Assembly: GCA_016705335.1 (NCBI GenBank)
Contig: JADIYN010000016.1
Location: 53,239-117,238, forward strand
DNA from: Draconibacterium sp.
GTDB lineage: Bacteria; Bacteroidota; Bacteroidia; Bacteroidales; Prolixibacteraceae
Length of the DNA: 64,000 nucleotides
Direction: 5' to 3'
Of the stretch, positions 29,559-38,727 are shown one piece after another. The position numbers and the translations under genes were made by a program. A model generated the notes under the pieces. That model made no database searches. It was not told the DNA's origin and was given only the letters and a program-made list of their open reading frames with translations. Positions within the stretch are counted from its first letter, which is position 1. Every line of letters begins with the position of its first letter.

Positions 29559-30903
29559 ATGAAAAACAAACTAATCATTGCAACTGCGTTCACACTGATA
29601 ATTTTCGCAAACAGCCTTTACGCACAAGACTGGCCTCAGTATTTAGGACCACACAGAAACAGTAAATCCGACGAAAAAGGGATTTTACGCACCTGGCCTG
29701 AGGCCGGGCCGGAAGTTTTATGGACTGTAAACGTGGGTATCGGTTACGGAGGACCAATTGTAAAAGACAGCAAAGTTTACCTGCTCGACCGCGATGATAA
29801 AGTTGGCGATAACCTCCGTTGTTTCGACCTTGCAACAGGTAAAGAACTTTGGAACTTTACATACGATGCACCCGGTACGGTAATGTTTCCCGGTTCACGC
29901 AGTGTTCCGGCAATTGATGGAAATTTTGTGTATTCATGCGGGCAATACGGTGATTTGTACTGTGTCGATATCAACACACATTTACCGGTTTGGAAAAAAC
30001 AAATCTGGACCGATTTTGGTGGCGAACTCCCTGAAGGTGACCCCGGTTTTGGAGGACCTTTCCCGACCTGGGCCATTTCGCAATGCCCGCTGGTATATGG
30101 TGATTTGGTGATTCTGGCCTCACAGGCGCCTGATGCTGGAGTTGTGGCCTACGATAAACTTTCAGGCGAACTAAGATGGAAAACTCCATCACTAGGCCGC
30201 ACAGGCTATGTGAGTCCAACCATTGTTAAAATTGATGACAACGACCATTTGGTTATGATAACTGCATCGGCTGGCGGTCGTGGCGGACAGGAACTGATTC
30301 CGGGAAATGTGGTTGGAATCAATCCACTGAATGGTGAAATACTCTGGAAATTTACCGAATGGCAATGCGGTATTCCGGTGCCCGAGCAGTGGATGCCGGC
30401 AACAATAAATTACTGATAACAGGTGGTTACGAACTTGGCGCTCTCATGATTCAGGTTGAAAAAAAGGCTGATGGAAATTACGGAACAAAGGAACTTTTCA
30501 GAACTGAAGAATTTGGCGACCAAACCAAAACTCCAATTTTCCACAACGGTTATTTTTATGCTGAATACGGAACCAATAACAAACGCGACGGCATGGTTTG
30601 TATGAATATGAGCGGAGAAATCATGTGGAAAACAAAACGCGACCCCGATTTCAACAAAGGAAGCATGATTTTGGCTGACGGATTGATTCTGGCAACCGAT
30701 GGTGCAAAGTCGCTGTACCTGATAGAACCTGACCCAACGGCATTCAAACCTTTGGCAAAAGCTGAGTTACTTGCTGAGCAAAAAAGTGAAGACCCGGGAG
30801 CTTCGCGCTTTGGAACCCAAAACTGGGCACCAATTGCACTTTCAGGGGCAAACTGCTGATTCGCGACCAAAGCCGGATGCTTTGCGTGAAAGTAGCCGAT
30901 TAA
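29559..30903 (+). CDS. secreted PQQ/quinoprotein-type beta-propeller protein, two frameshifts
   Basis: Exported WD-like eight-blade propeller protein (signal MKNKLIIATAFTLIIFANSLYA, then QDWPQYLGPHRNSKSDEKG). Repeated blade motifs such as CFDLATGKELWNFTYD, YDKLSGELRWKTPSLG and INPLNGEILWKF are clear. The frame breaks near 30390 (one base missing) and near 30845 (one G missing); corrected it ends LLIRDQSRMLCVKVAD. No PQQ ligands can be confirmed, so a structural or binding role is as likely as a dehydrogenase. It closes the plus-strand run and has a terminator downstream. Confidence 0.83.
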
Positions 30904-31010
30904 GTAAAACAGAGGATGTTGTTTTTGATACACTAAAATTTATATTGATTTCTACATAGTAAGGCATGGGAAATTCTATCGGATTTCTCAGTGCTTTTTT
31001 GTTAGATGAG

Positions 31011-31040
31011 CCATTCTCTGTTGAGGGAATGGTTTTTTTT
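31011..31040 (+). terminator. rho-independent terminator after the beta-propeller gene
   Basis: Arms CCATTC and GAATGG with a short loop and eight T. It lies about 110 bp downstream of the stop at 30903. Confidence 0.6.
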
Positions 31041-31119
31041 CGTTGTTCCTGACTTATAACAGCGTGGCAATTATTCCGTTTTTCGAAAAGATGGAAACCA
31101 TTCTGCTAAAAATAGATCT

Positions 31120-31461
31120 TTAGTTTTTATCGATTTGACTTAACAGCGCCTGTTCGTAAAGTGGAGCCAGTTCAATTAGAATTTTTTGAGCCTGCAGATC
31201 GCCTTTTTCGGCATGTTGTTTTACACTATTGTAATAAGCAACTGCCGCAACAAATGCCCTGTTTCCAAAAAAGTCGGCAGCGGTTGAAATAACAGGTATT
31301 GCCTCTTTAACAAGCAAAAGGAGTTTTTCAAGTTCCTTTTCCTCATCGGGAGTACGGTATTTCAGCGCTTGCATATCCTTTATCGTTTCATAAACGGGTT
31401 TTAAAGACTTATCCAGATCGGTGAGCGATTTTTGTAATTTTATCAGATCTGGTTTTTGCAT
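31120..31461 (-). CDS. hypothetical helical protein, 113 residues
   Basis: I do not recognise the family. The chain is rich in Lys, Glu and Leu with heptad-like spacing (LIKLQKSLTDLDKSLKPVYE; EEKELEKLLLLVKEA) and no signal peptide or membrane segment, so it is probably a cytoplasmic helical protein. Codon use is like its neighbours. It is on the same strand as the transposase, 43 bp downstream of it. Confidence 0.6.
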   Translation of the reverse strand: MQKPDLIKLQKSLTDLDKSLKPVYETIKDMQALKYRTPDEEKELEKLLLLVKEAIPVISTAADFFGNRAFVAAVAYYNSVKQHAEKGDLQAQKILIELAPLYEQALLSQIDKN

Positions 31462-31504
31462 ATGAACAGCGAATTACTATCTGCCAATTTCTATTTTACT
31501 GATT

Positions 31505-31963
31505 TCATTCTTTCAAATCTGAAGTTGCAGATTTTCTGAAAATCTGAAAACCATAACGCTCAATAAATTTGTTATATTCTTCTTCAAACGAAACCTTTCT
31601 GTGATGTTCAGGTTGTTTGGCAATATAATTCCTAATTAAATCCAGTTTATCATCGCCAACTCCAATTGCCAGATATTCATCCTGCCATTCGAATTTGCTT
31701 GCAGTCAATTGCAATTGATTGATCCAATGTGATGATTCTCCTTTTATTAACTGTGCAATTTTGCCAATGCTTAAATCATCGTTTAACGAAACAAGTACGT
31801 GCACATGATCTGTATATCCATTTATGAAATCAATATAAATATTCTTCGTTTTGGCATTTTCCCTGATGTGTTTAAAAAGTTGGGTTCGGATAGAATCATT
31901 CAAAAAAGGAAATCTGTTTTTTGTTGACCACACGTAATGAACGTAAACTTTGATGTATGACAT
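31505..31963 (-). CDS. IS200/RAYT-type Y1 transposase
   Basis: HUH-type transposase of the IS200/REP-associated group. From MSYIKVYVHYVWSTKN (start at 31963, preferred over 31996 because it matches the family start) it has 152 residues. It shows the HUH pair in YTDHVHVLVSL and the candidate catalytic tyrosine in IRNYIAKQPEHH. The TnpB accessory gene is absent. Two related palindromes of a different sequence from the 5.6-kb family lie just upstream (32113-32132 and 32206-32225), which fits a RAYT with its own REP pair. Confidence 0.9.
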   Translation of the reverse strand: MSYIKVYVHYVWSTKNRFPFLNDSIRTQLFKHIRENAKTKNIYIDFINGYTDHVHVLVSLNDDLSIGKIAQLIKGESSHWINQLQLTASKFEWQDEYLAIGVGDDKLDLIRNYIAKQPEHHRKVSFEEEYNKFIERYGFQIFRKSATSDLKE

Positions 31964-32112
31964 GATATCAGGTTTTTTTGATTTGATTTTGAACATATTT
32001 AAAAATACAATTTTCCCATGTATATTCGATACGTGTCAAACATTCATTTTGATTGGCTTCGCTATTTGGTGTAGCGGATTTGTTACAAAAACGCACCCTC
32101 CTTTCAATATTT

Positions 32113-32132
32113 CCGTAGCCTGAAGGCTACGG
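32113..32132. repeat. REP palindrome, copy 1, beside the IS200-like transposase
   Basis: Perfect hairpin CCGTAGCC-TGAA-GGCTACGG, 150 bp upstream of the transposase start. Conserved flanks (TATTT before, GGCTRTTTATT after) are shared with copy 2. Confidence 0.85.
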
Positions 32133-32205
32133 CTGTTTATTGTATTTCAGATTTAATTTGGTGATAATATAACGGGGATTTATATTCATTTTATTCCATT
32201 TATTT

Positions 32206-32225
32206 CCGTAGCCTTCAGGCTACGG
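32206..32225. repeat. REP palindrome, copy 2, beside the IS200-like transposase
   Basis: CCGTAGCC-TTCA-GGCTACGG. The loop is the reverse complement of copy 1 while the flanks run in the same direction. The distance from copy 1 is 93 bp. Confidence 0.85.
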
Positions 32226-32288
32226 CTATTTATTATTTTTCAAATTTGATTTGTAATCGTGATATGCACCATTAAAAACAACGGTTAT

Positions 32289-34513
32289 TTACGGCTTCAC
32301 TTCCCAAAACTCCACATTTCCAACTTCCCCAACTTTGATATACCGGCGGCTTTTCAAGATTTCAGTTGAACCGTCTTTTACAAATTCCGATAATATCAGA
32401 TAACCACCATTTTGTTGAGGAAGTGTAAAAAACCCGGAATATTTGTTCTTTGGTAAGCTGGTATTACTACTTTCCGTTTTTGCTGTGAAATGGTTTTCCG
32501 TGAGAATCAATAAGTTTTGCAGTAACCGTTCCGGAAACTATTTCCTTTAAATCGTTTATTCCTACCAGATTAAAAACAAGTTGCTCACCTGGCACATAAA
32601 ACCCATTTGAAAAATAACGCTGGTCGGCCAAATCAATAAAGATACTGGTTGGAGCAAAAGCATGTTTAAACCATTTTAACGAAATGCTTTGCTCTAAATC
32701 TTTGATATTGTTGATATACCAGTCGCCGGTATAGCCGTAATTGTTGGTAAGGTGGCAAAACGCCAGAACACCGGCCATTGTGCGTTCACCGCGAATCCAC
32801 TCGGTTTCGCAGGCCAGCCAGTAAGCCTGCAATTCACGGCGGCTTTCTGCGGGGCATTTTCACCTAAAAGCTATCGTAAATTGTTTTGTGAGTTTTGCGG
32901 TTGCCCGTCGCGCCAGAGCCAGTTCCAGCCGTATTCGTTTACCAGTTGCGTTGCTGATGCTTCAAGATATTGTAAATGCCCTGATTCCCAGTCATCCATT
33001 TTCCCCAGCCTGTAAGGATTTTCAGCCAGGTATTTTATTGGATCTTTCTGTTTCATCACATTCCAGCCGGCGCGGTACAAATGAGGTTCGTCCATCGGAT
33101 CAACTCCGCTTAAATCGCCTTCCTGCATGTAACCAGCATCCCAGATTCGGGTGGGGTCGAGTTTTGAAGTTCGGGAATTAAAGTATTCCCGATAAAACTG
33201 TTGGTATTTTCGTTTATGGCATCCCAGATTACAATGCTTGGGTGGTTTCCATCGCTCCAAACCCAGTCGGTAAATTCCTCACGAATTTGCTGGTCCCAGC
33301 CGTGATTTTGCCAGTATAACCATTCATTCTGAAAAACCATTCCATATTCGTCGGCTAAATCGTACCAGAAATCAGGAACAAGTCCAACACAAATCCGCAT
33401 GGCATTCCAGTCGATGGCTTTTGGATCGTCGATCAGCATTTTCTTTACCCATTCACGGTTCCAGGGTAGAGCCTGACAATCGGGATCTTCAAAAAAGCGG
33501 TGTAAAGTGATATTGCTTCCACGCAAATAATATTTTTCGTTATTCAGGTAAAAAAACTTTCCACGCCTTTCAAAATCACGCATACCAAAGTTTTCGTTTA
33601 CCAAATCCGAAAGTTGATCTCCATCAAAAAGCCGTATTTCGGCAGTATATAAAAAGGGTTTTTCAGGTGACCATTTTACAAATTCATTTAACTGAATTTG
33701 AAGTGAAAGCTGGGTTTCGTTATCGCGCACAGTTTCACTTTCAACCTTACCTTTTGCAATTTCCTTCCCCGAAATTTTCTCCTTTATTACAACTTCAGCT
33801 TTTACCTTGTCCAGCATCGGATCGCCATACATTACCTGTTGCGGGTAGAAACTCCGAACAAGCAGTTTTACTGTTACATTTTTTATCTTTTACCGAAGGA
33901 AGCACAAGGTTTTTCAGGATTTTTGCTTGCCTGAAAACGAGAGAAAAACATCGTCCCAGATACCGGGAATGTAATTTACCTTTTCTTTGTCGGTGCTTCC
34001 TGCAGCGCCTGGAGGCAGCCAGATTCGCTCTCCCACCCTGATCATGATTTCGTTATCCTCTCCAAACTTCATCGCATTTGTAACTTTAAAATCGATGGGA
34101 GTATAACACGAAACCGATTGTCCGATGTCTTTCCCATTAACATAAACCTGGGTTACATATTTGCTTTTCAGGATTGATAACATTGCTTCGCTGCCTTTCA
34201 AATCAGCAGGAACATTCACTATTTTTTTGTACCAGCTGTATTTTGGCTCGTACTGTAATTTTCTGTAATCATATGCTTCATCTGCCAGCACCTGATCGGG
34301 TCGTTTGAAAAGCTTTTCATACGCTTCGATTTTGGGTTCTGCCAAATGAATTAATCCCGGGACAGGACATTTCCTTGTGAATTTTTGAGGTGGAAAAGCT
34401 TCGGTTGTCTGGTCAAAATCCCATTGCCCGTTGAGATTGATAATCTTGCCTTCGTTTTGGGCAAAAATTGAAAACGAAAATAAAAGGATTGCACAAAGGA
34501 TAGTCAGGTTTTT
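32289..34513 (-). pseudogene. glycoside hydrolase family 2 enzyme, at least four frame breaks
   Basis: Secreted GH2 enzyme (signal MKNLTILCAILLFSFSIFAQ) of the beta-galactosidase/mannosidase superfamily. From the N-terminus: sugar-binding jelly roll (GQWDFDQTTEAFPP), Ig-like sandwich (about 33.6-33.9 kb), and TIM barrel with acid/base Glu in WDAINENTNS and the likely nucleophile in NEYGWNWLWRDG; a C-terminal beta domain follows. Frame breaks lie near 33838-33914, 33190, 32850 and 32480. Taken together they restore a chain of about 740 residues. The start at 34513 gives a clean signal peptide. Whether the breaks are errors or decay is open. It ends the UroD-GH29-hexokinase-GH2 row. Confidence 0.83.
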
Positions 34514-34686
34514 CATAGGTTGGAAAATAGATTTGAGATAGTCAGATATGAGTATCAAGACAAGGAACCCAATTTCCGGAAGGTTCGGGTTAAAGATTTT
34601 CGTGTTTTAATGATCAGGCTTCAATAAAATTGACACCAAATCACCAAAACACGAATTTCAAAAAATGAATTTTGTCCCTTTTTCTT

Positions 34687-34723
34687 ACTCCCTCCACCTG
34701 GGGAGGGCTGGGGAGGGGCCTTA
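34687..34723. repeat. C/G-rich dispersed palindrome at the end of the hexokinase-like gene
   Basis: Copy of the CCTCCACCTGGGGAGG family whose last bases form the stop codon of the hexokinase-like gene on the minus strand. Confidence 0.7.
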
Positions 34724-35677
34724 GTTCACAATTGCAGCGATTCCGGCTCCAATTAAACTTGAATTCGGCACTTCAACAATTTCATAGAACCTGCGGTTTT
34801 TACCCGAGAAGAATCCCTGCAGGAATGCTTCGAACATAATCCTGAAGTTGTTCATTTTGTAAAAAGTTGTGCCTTCAATTGTCATTAAAATTGGTTTATC
34901 GGCAGTTTTTGCCTTGCCGGTCTTTAATACTACAGCAGCAAGACTGGCGGCAACTAATTTGGCAGCACGTTCAATAAAAGCATTGATGATTATTGTTGCA
35001 GCCTCTTTATCTTCAGGGCCAACAAGAATTTCTGACAGAATATTTGCTTTCAGGTCGATGCAACTTACAAATTTATTAACCTCTTCTGATGTCAATTTTC
35101 CGGCAGTTGCGGCCTGACCAGCCAGCAATGTCGAAACTGTATCGTTCATCAAAACAATCTGTTTTTTGGGTGTACCCATTGCTTGAAGCAGATTTTTGCC
35201 AACCATTTGACCGATAACTTCAGGAGCTTTTACTTCCTTGCTCCACTCCAAAAGTTTCCCGTCTTTGTTGGGGTAAATTTCAACTGCATACGAAAAGCAG
35301 AATCCTATTTTATCGGAAACATTTTTGTACTCCGTTAAATAGGCAGCCAGTGTTGCAAAAAACTCTTTGTTGGACAACTCTTCGTCGATTGCCGGCATTT
35401 TGCGCTGTTGCAGGTTTTCTGTAACTAATTTTAGGTTATCATCGAAATACATTTTTACCGCCCTGAAATTTGTACCACCGGCATCAATTGCAACTACAGG
35501 CTGGTTGGGTTTAATTGTCCCTTCGGCACCAAGATATGTTGGAAGCATTAACAATGAACCCGCTTTTCCCGCGAGCCCGTTTTCCATTTCCGAAATAAAA
35601 TCATCGGTAAGTGATTGCAAATCAAGTTCTGCTGCCGATAATTTGTGCGCTTTTAAAAATTGTTGTGTCTTGTTCAT
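34721..35677 (-). CDS. hexokinase-family protein with a large internal in-frame deletion
   Basis: Sugar kinase homologue of the two-domain hexokinase fold. The 318 residues keep the first phosphate loop (AIDAGGTNFRAV), FCFSYAVEIYPNKDGKL, and LMNDTVSTLLAG with the catalytic Asp. Directly after ATAGK the chain jumps to LTSEEVNKF; the adenosine-site segment (GTGTNTCY type) and the following ESGNFG block, roughly 95-100 residues in homologues, are missing. The remainder up to the end (EGTTFYKM, NSSLIGAGIAAI) is normal. As written it should not bind ATP. It lies between the fucosidase and the GH2 gene. A C/G-rich repeat abuts its stop. Confidence 0.85.
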   Translation of the reverse strand: MNKTQQFLKAHKLSAAELDLQSLTDDFISEMENGLAGKAGSLLMLPTYLGAEGTIKPNQPVVAIDAGGTNFRAVKMYFDDNLKLVTENLQQRKMPAIDEELSNKEFFATLAAYLTEYKNVSDKIGFCFSYAVEIYPNKDGKLLEWSKEVKAPEVIGQMVGKNLLQAMGTPKKQIVLMNDTVSTLLAGQAATAGKLTSEEVNKFVSCIDLKANILSEILVGPEDKEAATIIINAFIERAAKLVAASLAAVVLKTGKAKTADKPILMTIEGTTFYKMNNFRIMFEAFLQGFFSGKNRRFYEIVEVPNSSLIGAGIAAIVN

Positions 35678-35859
35678 TGTTGTTATTAATTTTAAAGAAT
35701 AAATTATTTTTTGGTAGAAACTTATGTTTCTAAATTCACTTTTTAATTTTTAATTCCGATAAATATATCAAATTTAATTTCTTTTAAAGGATGGGATTAC
35801 GATTTTAAAATGCAATGCACTCATTTCAGTTTTGATTAATTTTCCTTTAAAAACTTCTG

Positions 35860-37233
35860 TTACAAAGCTCCTTCAACCTTAAAAACCCATGCAAATTCAC
35901 TTGGATTTTTTACAGGAGAAAGTTGTGGTATATTAATTATCAATTTACTTCCTGACTTTTTGAAGCCTGTTTTTGCGTTCGTTCCCAGCAGAGTAACTTT
36001 TGCTGCTCCTTTTATACCTTTTACTTCGATAGGTTTTTCAGGGAATTTAGTACAATGCACATACAAATCGTTTCCTTTTTTTGTATAGAATACATTTTCT
36101 GCTTTGTTTTCTTTGGCACCTTCCCATTTACGTGTTCCGTAAATAGCATCGCCATTAATTTCGAGCCAGCTTCCAATATCAAGCAGGCGTTGTTGCTGAA
36201 TTACAGGAATTAAACCATCGGCAGTCGGGCCAATATCCAGAAGCAGGTTACCACCGGCAGCCACTTTTTCTATCAATAAATCAATAAGCGCATCCGAGCT
36301 CATGTAGTTGCCCAAATCTTCGATACGGTTGTAGCCAAACGAAGTACCAATTCCACGGCATTCTTCCCATGCTTTTTCAACATCACCGATTTTACCTTCG
36401 TGAACCAAATCATATTCGGTGGTAAAATAACCGCCGTCAACTCCTCTTGTTTCTTTTCCCCAGCGGTCGTTTACGCAAACACGGTCTTTTACAGGCGAAT
36501 CATTGTACAACCATGCCAAAAACTCGGTGCTTTTCCATTTTTCACTGGGATGATCCCATTCGCCATCGGTCCAAACAATGTCAGGTTCGTAACGGGTTAC
36601 CAAATCCTTCATTTGTGGTATCATGTGGTCATCGACATATTTTTCAAGGTTGTTGTGGTAGAGCGGATTAAACCATTCGTAAAGGGAATAGTAAAATCCC
36701 ATATGCAAACCGGCATCTTTTACAGCTTTACTCAGGTCGCCACATAAATCGCGGTGCGGACCAACATCAACGCTGTTCCAGTTCCAGCTTTGTTCGCTTG
36801 GCCAAAGAGTAAAACCCTCGTGATGTTTTGAGGTAAGCACCACATATTTTGCCCCCGAGCGTTTAAAAACATCGGCCCATTTTTCGGGTTCGAAATGTTC
36901 GGCTTTAAAACTGCCGGCAAAATCCTGGTAATAGAAGTCTTCGCCATACATTTTATTGTGATAATCACGGAAAAGTACATCAGCTTTTTCATTACCCATA
37001 ATGCGTTTCCAGTACCACTCGGCATATTTGGCATATATACCAATATCAGCATTTGCAGGCGCCCTCGCAGGAACTGAATAAACACCCCAATGGATAAATA
37101 TCCCAAATTTTACATCCTCAAACCATTGAGGAACAGGGCGACTGTTGATTGACTCCCAGTTGGCCTGATATTTCTGGGCAAAACTTGTTGTAGCAATAAA
37201 TATTGCAAAAAGAAGAAAAATTGATTTTTTCAT
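35860..37233 (-). CDS. alpha-L-fucosidase, GH29
   Basis: Secreted retaining alpha-L-fucosidase (signal MKKSIFLLFAIFIATTSFAQ) releasing terminal fucose from glycans. The 457 residues show the GH29 marks FGIFIHWGVYSVPA near 43-56, TSKHHEGFTLWPS with His137-138, and the nucleophile Asp223 in YEPDIVWTDGEWD. A short C-terminal beta sandwich follows. The acid/base residue cannot be fixed by eye. It is 115 bp downstream of the UroD-like gene and upstream of the hexokinase-like gene on the same strand. Confidence 0.94.
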   Translation of the reverse strand: MKKSIFLLFAIFIATTSFAQKYQANWESINSRPVPQWFEDVKFGIFIHWGVYSVPARAPANADIGIYAKYAEWYWKRIMGNEKADVLFRDYHNKMYGEDFYYQDFAGSFKAEHFEPEKWADVFKRSGAKYVVLTSKHHEGFTLWPSEQSWNWNSVDVGPHRDLCGDLSKAVKDAGLHMGFYYSLYEWFNPLYHNNLEKYVDDHMIPQMKDLVTRYEPDIVWTDGEWDHPSEKWKSTEFLAWLYNDSPVKDRVCVNDRWGKETRGVDGGYFTTEYDLVHEGKIGDVEKAWEECRGIGTSFGYNRIEDLGNYMSSDALIDLLIEKVAAGGNLLLDIGPTADGLIPVIQQQRLLDIGSWLEINGDAIYGTRKWEGAKENKAENVFYTKKGNDLYVHCTKFPEKPIEVKGIKGAAKVTLLGTNAKTGFKKSGSKLIINIPQLSPVKNPSEFAWVFKVEGAL

Positions 37234-37348
37234 TTTTTTATTGGTTTAGATTTTTGAACAATATTCTTTTTTTTGATGCTTTCTGAATTTGATTATTGAA
37301 TTCAGATGGCAAGTTTTAAAAACAGCTTATATAAACTTCTGCATCTGA

Positions 37349-38608
37349 TTACCTCCCGTTAAATTCCTGAATTGCTTCAAGCATAGCTACTACGTTTTCA
37401 ACCGGAACATTTGCCTGAATGTTGTGCACCGTGTTAAAAACAAAACCACCGTCCTTATTGAAAATGTCGCAGGTGCGGAGTACTTGTTCCCGCACTTCTT
37501 CAGGTTTGCCAAAGGGCAGCATTTTTTGTGTATCAACACCACCACCCCAAAAAACGAGGTCGCGGCCATATCTTTGTTTTAATTTCACAGGATCCATTCC
37601 GGCGGCATTAATCTGAACCGGATTAATGATATCAAACCCGGCACGAATGAAATGGTCCATTAATCCTTCAACCGCGCCACACGAGTGTTTGAAAGTTTTC
37701 CACTGGGTATTTTCGTGAATCCAATCGTTTATTTTTCTGTAATATGGAAGCCACATTTCATCAAATTGTTCGGGTGAACAGAATGTGGAATCCTGCGTGC
37801 CAAAATCAGTTCCGCAAATAAACATTGCGTTTACCTTGTTCCCGACAACAGCAAAAATCCGGGTTAAATTCTCAATTGTAATTTCAACCTGCCGTTCATA
37901 GATCGATTTGATATAATCGGGACGCATAACAGTGCTCATATACCATTCAGCAACATCGCGTACTCCTTTTGGAGCCTTTAAATTCATACCCGGAACAAGT
38001 GCAATGTCACCAAGTGCGGTGCCACCAAAAGCTGCAATAACAGCTTTTCCCGAATAATATGCTTTGTCAACTTCAATGCGCCAATGTTCCAGATCAGAGT
38101 CAGAGATCAATCCAAATTCTTCAAGGTTATTTTGAACCTCCAGTTCTTCTTCAACAATTGGTTCCTGGCGAATTATTGCATCGAAGAAATACCCCGTTTT
38201 TGGCATCCGTGCCGAAGGTGGAATTAACGTATCGCCTTCAGGATACATTAATATATCACCCTTTTCATCGGTTGTTGTATTGAAATTTCGGGGCACCATA
38301 ACCCTTTGTCCCCAAGGGGTTTTCCACTCTTTAAAAGGAGCATGGTTGTTGAAACCGAACATGTTGTTTTTTCCCCAGGCGCCAATTACATCGATTCCTA
38401 TCGAATCAATTAATTCCCAATCAACTTCACCCAGCATTTGAAATGGTTCAATAATCCGGATTGGTTTACGTTGCAGCCCATAGTGTCGGCGCAACTGAGA
38501 AATAGTTTGTACATGGATTCCAGTAACTGCCGTGGCACCCAAATCCAAAACAATCCGACTGGGTTGCTGGTGGTTTACTGTCTTTAAAAATTGTTCTCTA
38601 GAGTTCAT
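37349..38608 (-). CDS. uroporphyrinogen decarboxylase-like (MtaA/UroD-type) protein
   Basis: TIM-barrel protein of the UroD/corrinoid-methyltransferase superfamily, 419 residues, cytoplasmic. It begins MNSREQFLKTVNHQQPSRIV and shows the C-terminal HSCGAVEGLMDHFIRAGFDI and FWGGGVDTQ blocks of this group, where His and Cys could bind zinc as in MtaA methyltransferases. The true heme enzyme HemE is shorter (about 340) and differs, so heme synthesis is unlikely. In glycan-degradation loci such proteins are frequent, with unknown role. Two perfect dyads lie in its promoter region. Confidence 0.82.
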   Translation of the reverse strand: MNSREQFLKTVNHQQPSRIVLDLGATAVTGIHVQTISQLRRHYGLQRKPIRIIEPFQMLGEVDWELIDSIGIDVIGAWGKNNMFGFNNHAPFKEWKTPWGQRVMVPRNFNTTTDEKGDILMYPEGDTLIPPSARMPKTGYFFDAIIRQEPIVEEELEVQNNLEEFGLISDSDLEHWRIEVDKAYYSGKAVIAAFGGTALGDIALVPGMNLKAPKGVRDVAEWYMSTVMRPDYIKSIYERQVEITIENLTRIFAVVGNKVNAMFICGTDFGTQDSTFCSPEQFDEMWLPYYRKINDWIHENTQWKTFKHSCGAVEGLMDHFIRAGFDIINPVQINAAGMDPVKLKQRYGRDLVFWGGGVDTQKMLPFGKPEEVREQVLRTCDIFNKDGGFVFNTVHNIQANVPVENVVAMLEAIQEFNGR

Positions 38609-38662
38609 ATTTTGATATTTTTATTCTCTTTTTTGAAAGGCTTAAAATACTACAATTAACTA

Positions 38663-38718
38663 ATTTGTAAAAAATCGTTTACAAATATGCGCATATTTGT
38701 AAAGAAATATTTACAAAT
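38663..38718. promoter_or_regulatory. tandem operator-like dyads upstream of the UroD-like gene
   Basis: Two perfect inverted repeats ATTTGTAAA-N6-TTTACAAAT at 38663-38686 and 38695-38718. Their centres are 32 bp apart, about three helical turns. The inner half-sites also form a 26-bp palindrome (38678-38703) centred on a GC step. They lie 55-110 bp before the UroD-like start, in the gap after the photolyase stop, and look like binding sites of a dimeric regulator. The regulator is not identified. Confidence 0.65.
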
Positions 38719-38727
38719 ATGCAGGTT

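Noticed and set aside
37349..38608. Heme biosynthesis gene hemE
   Set aside because: The protein is too long and has MtaA-like motifs; no other heme gene is near.
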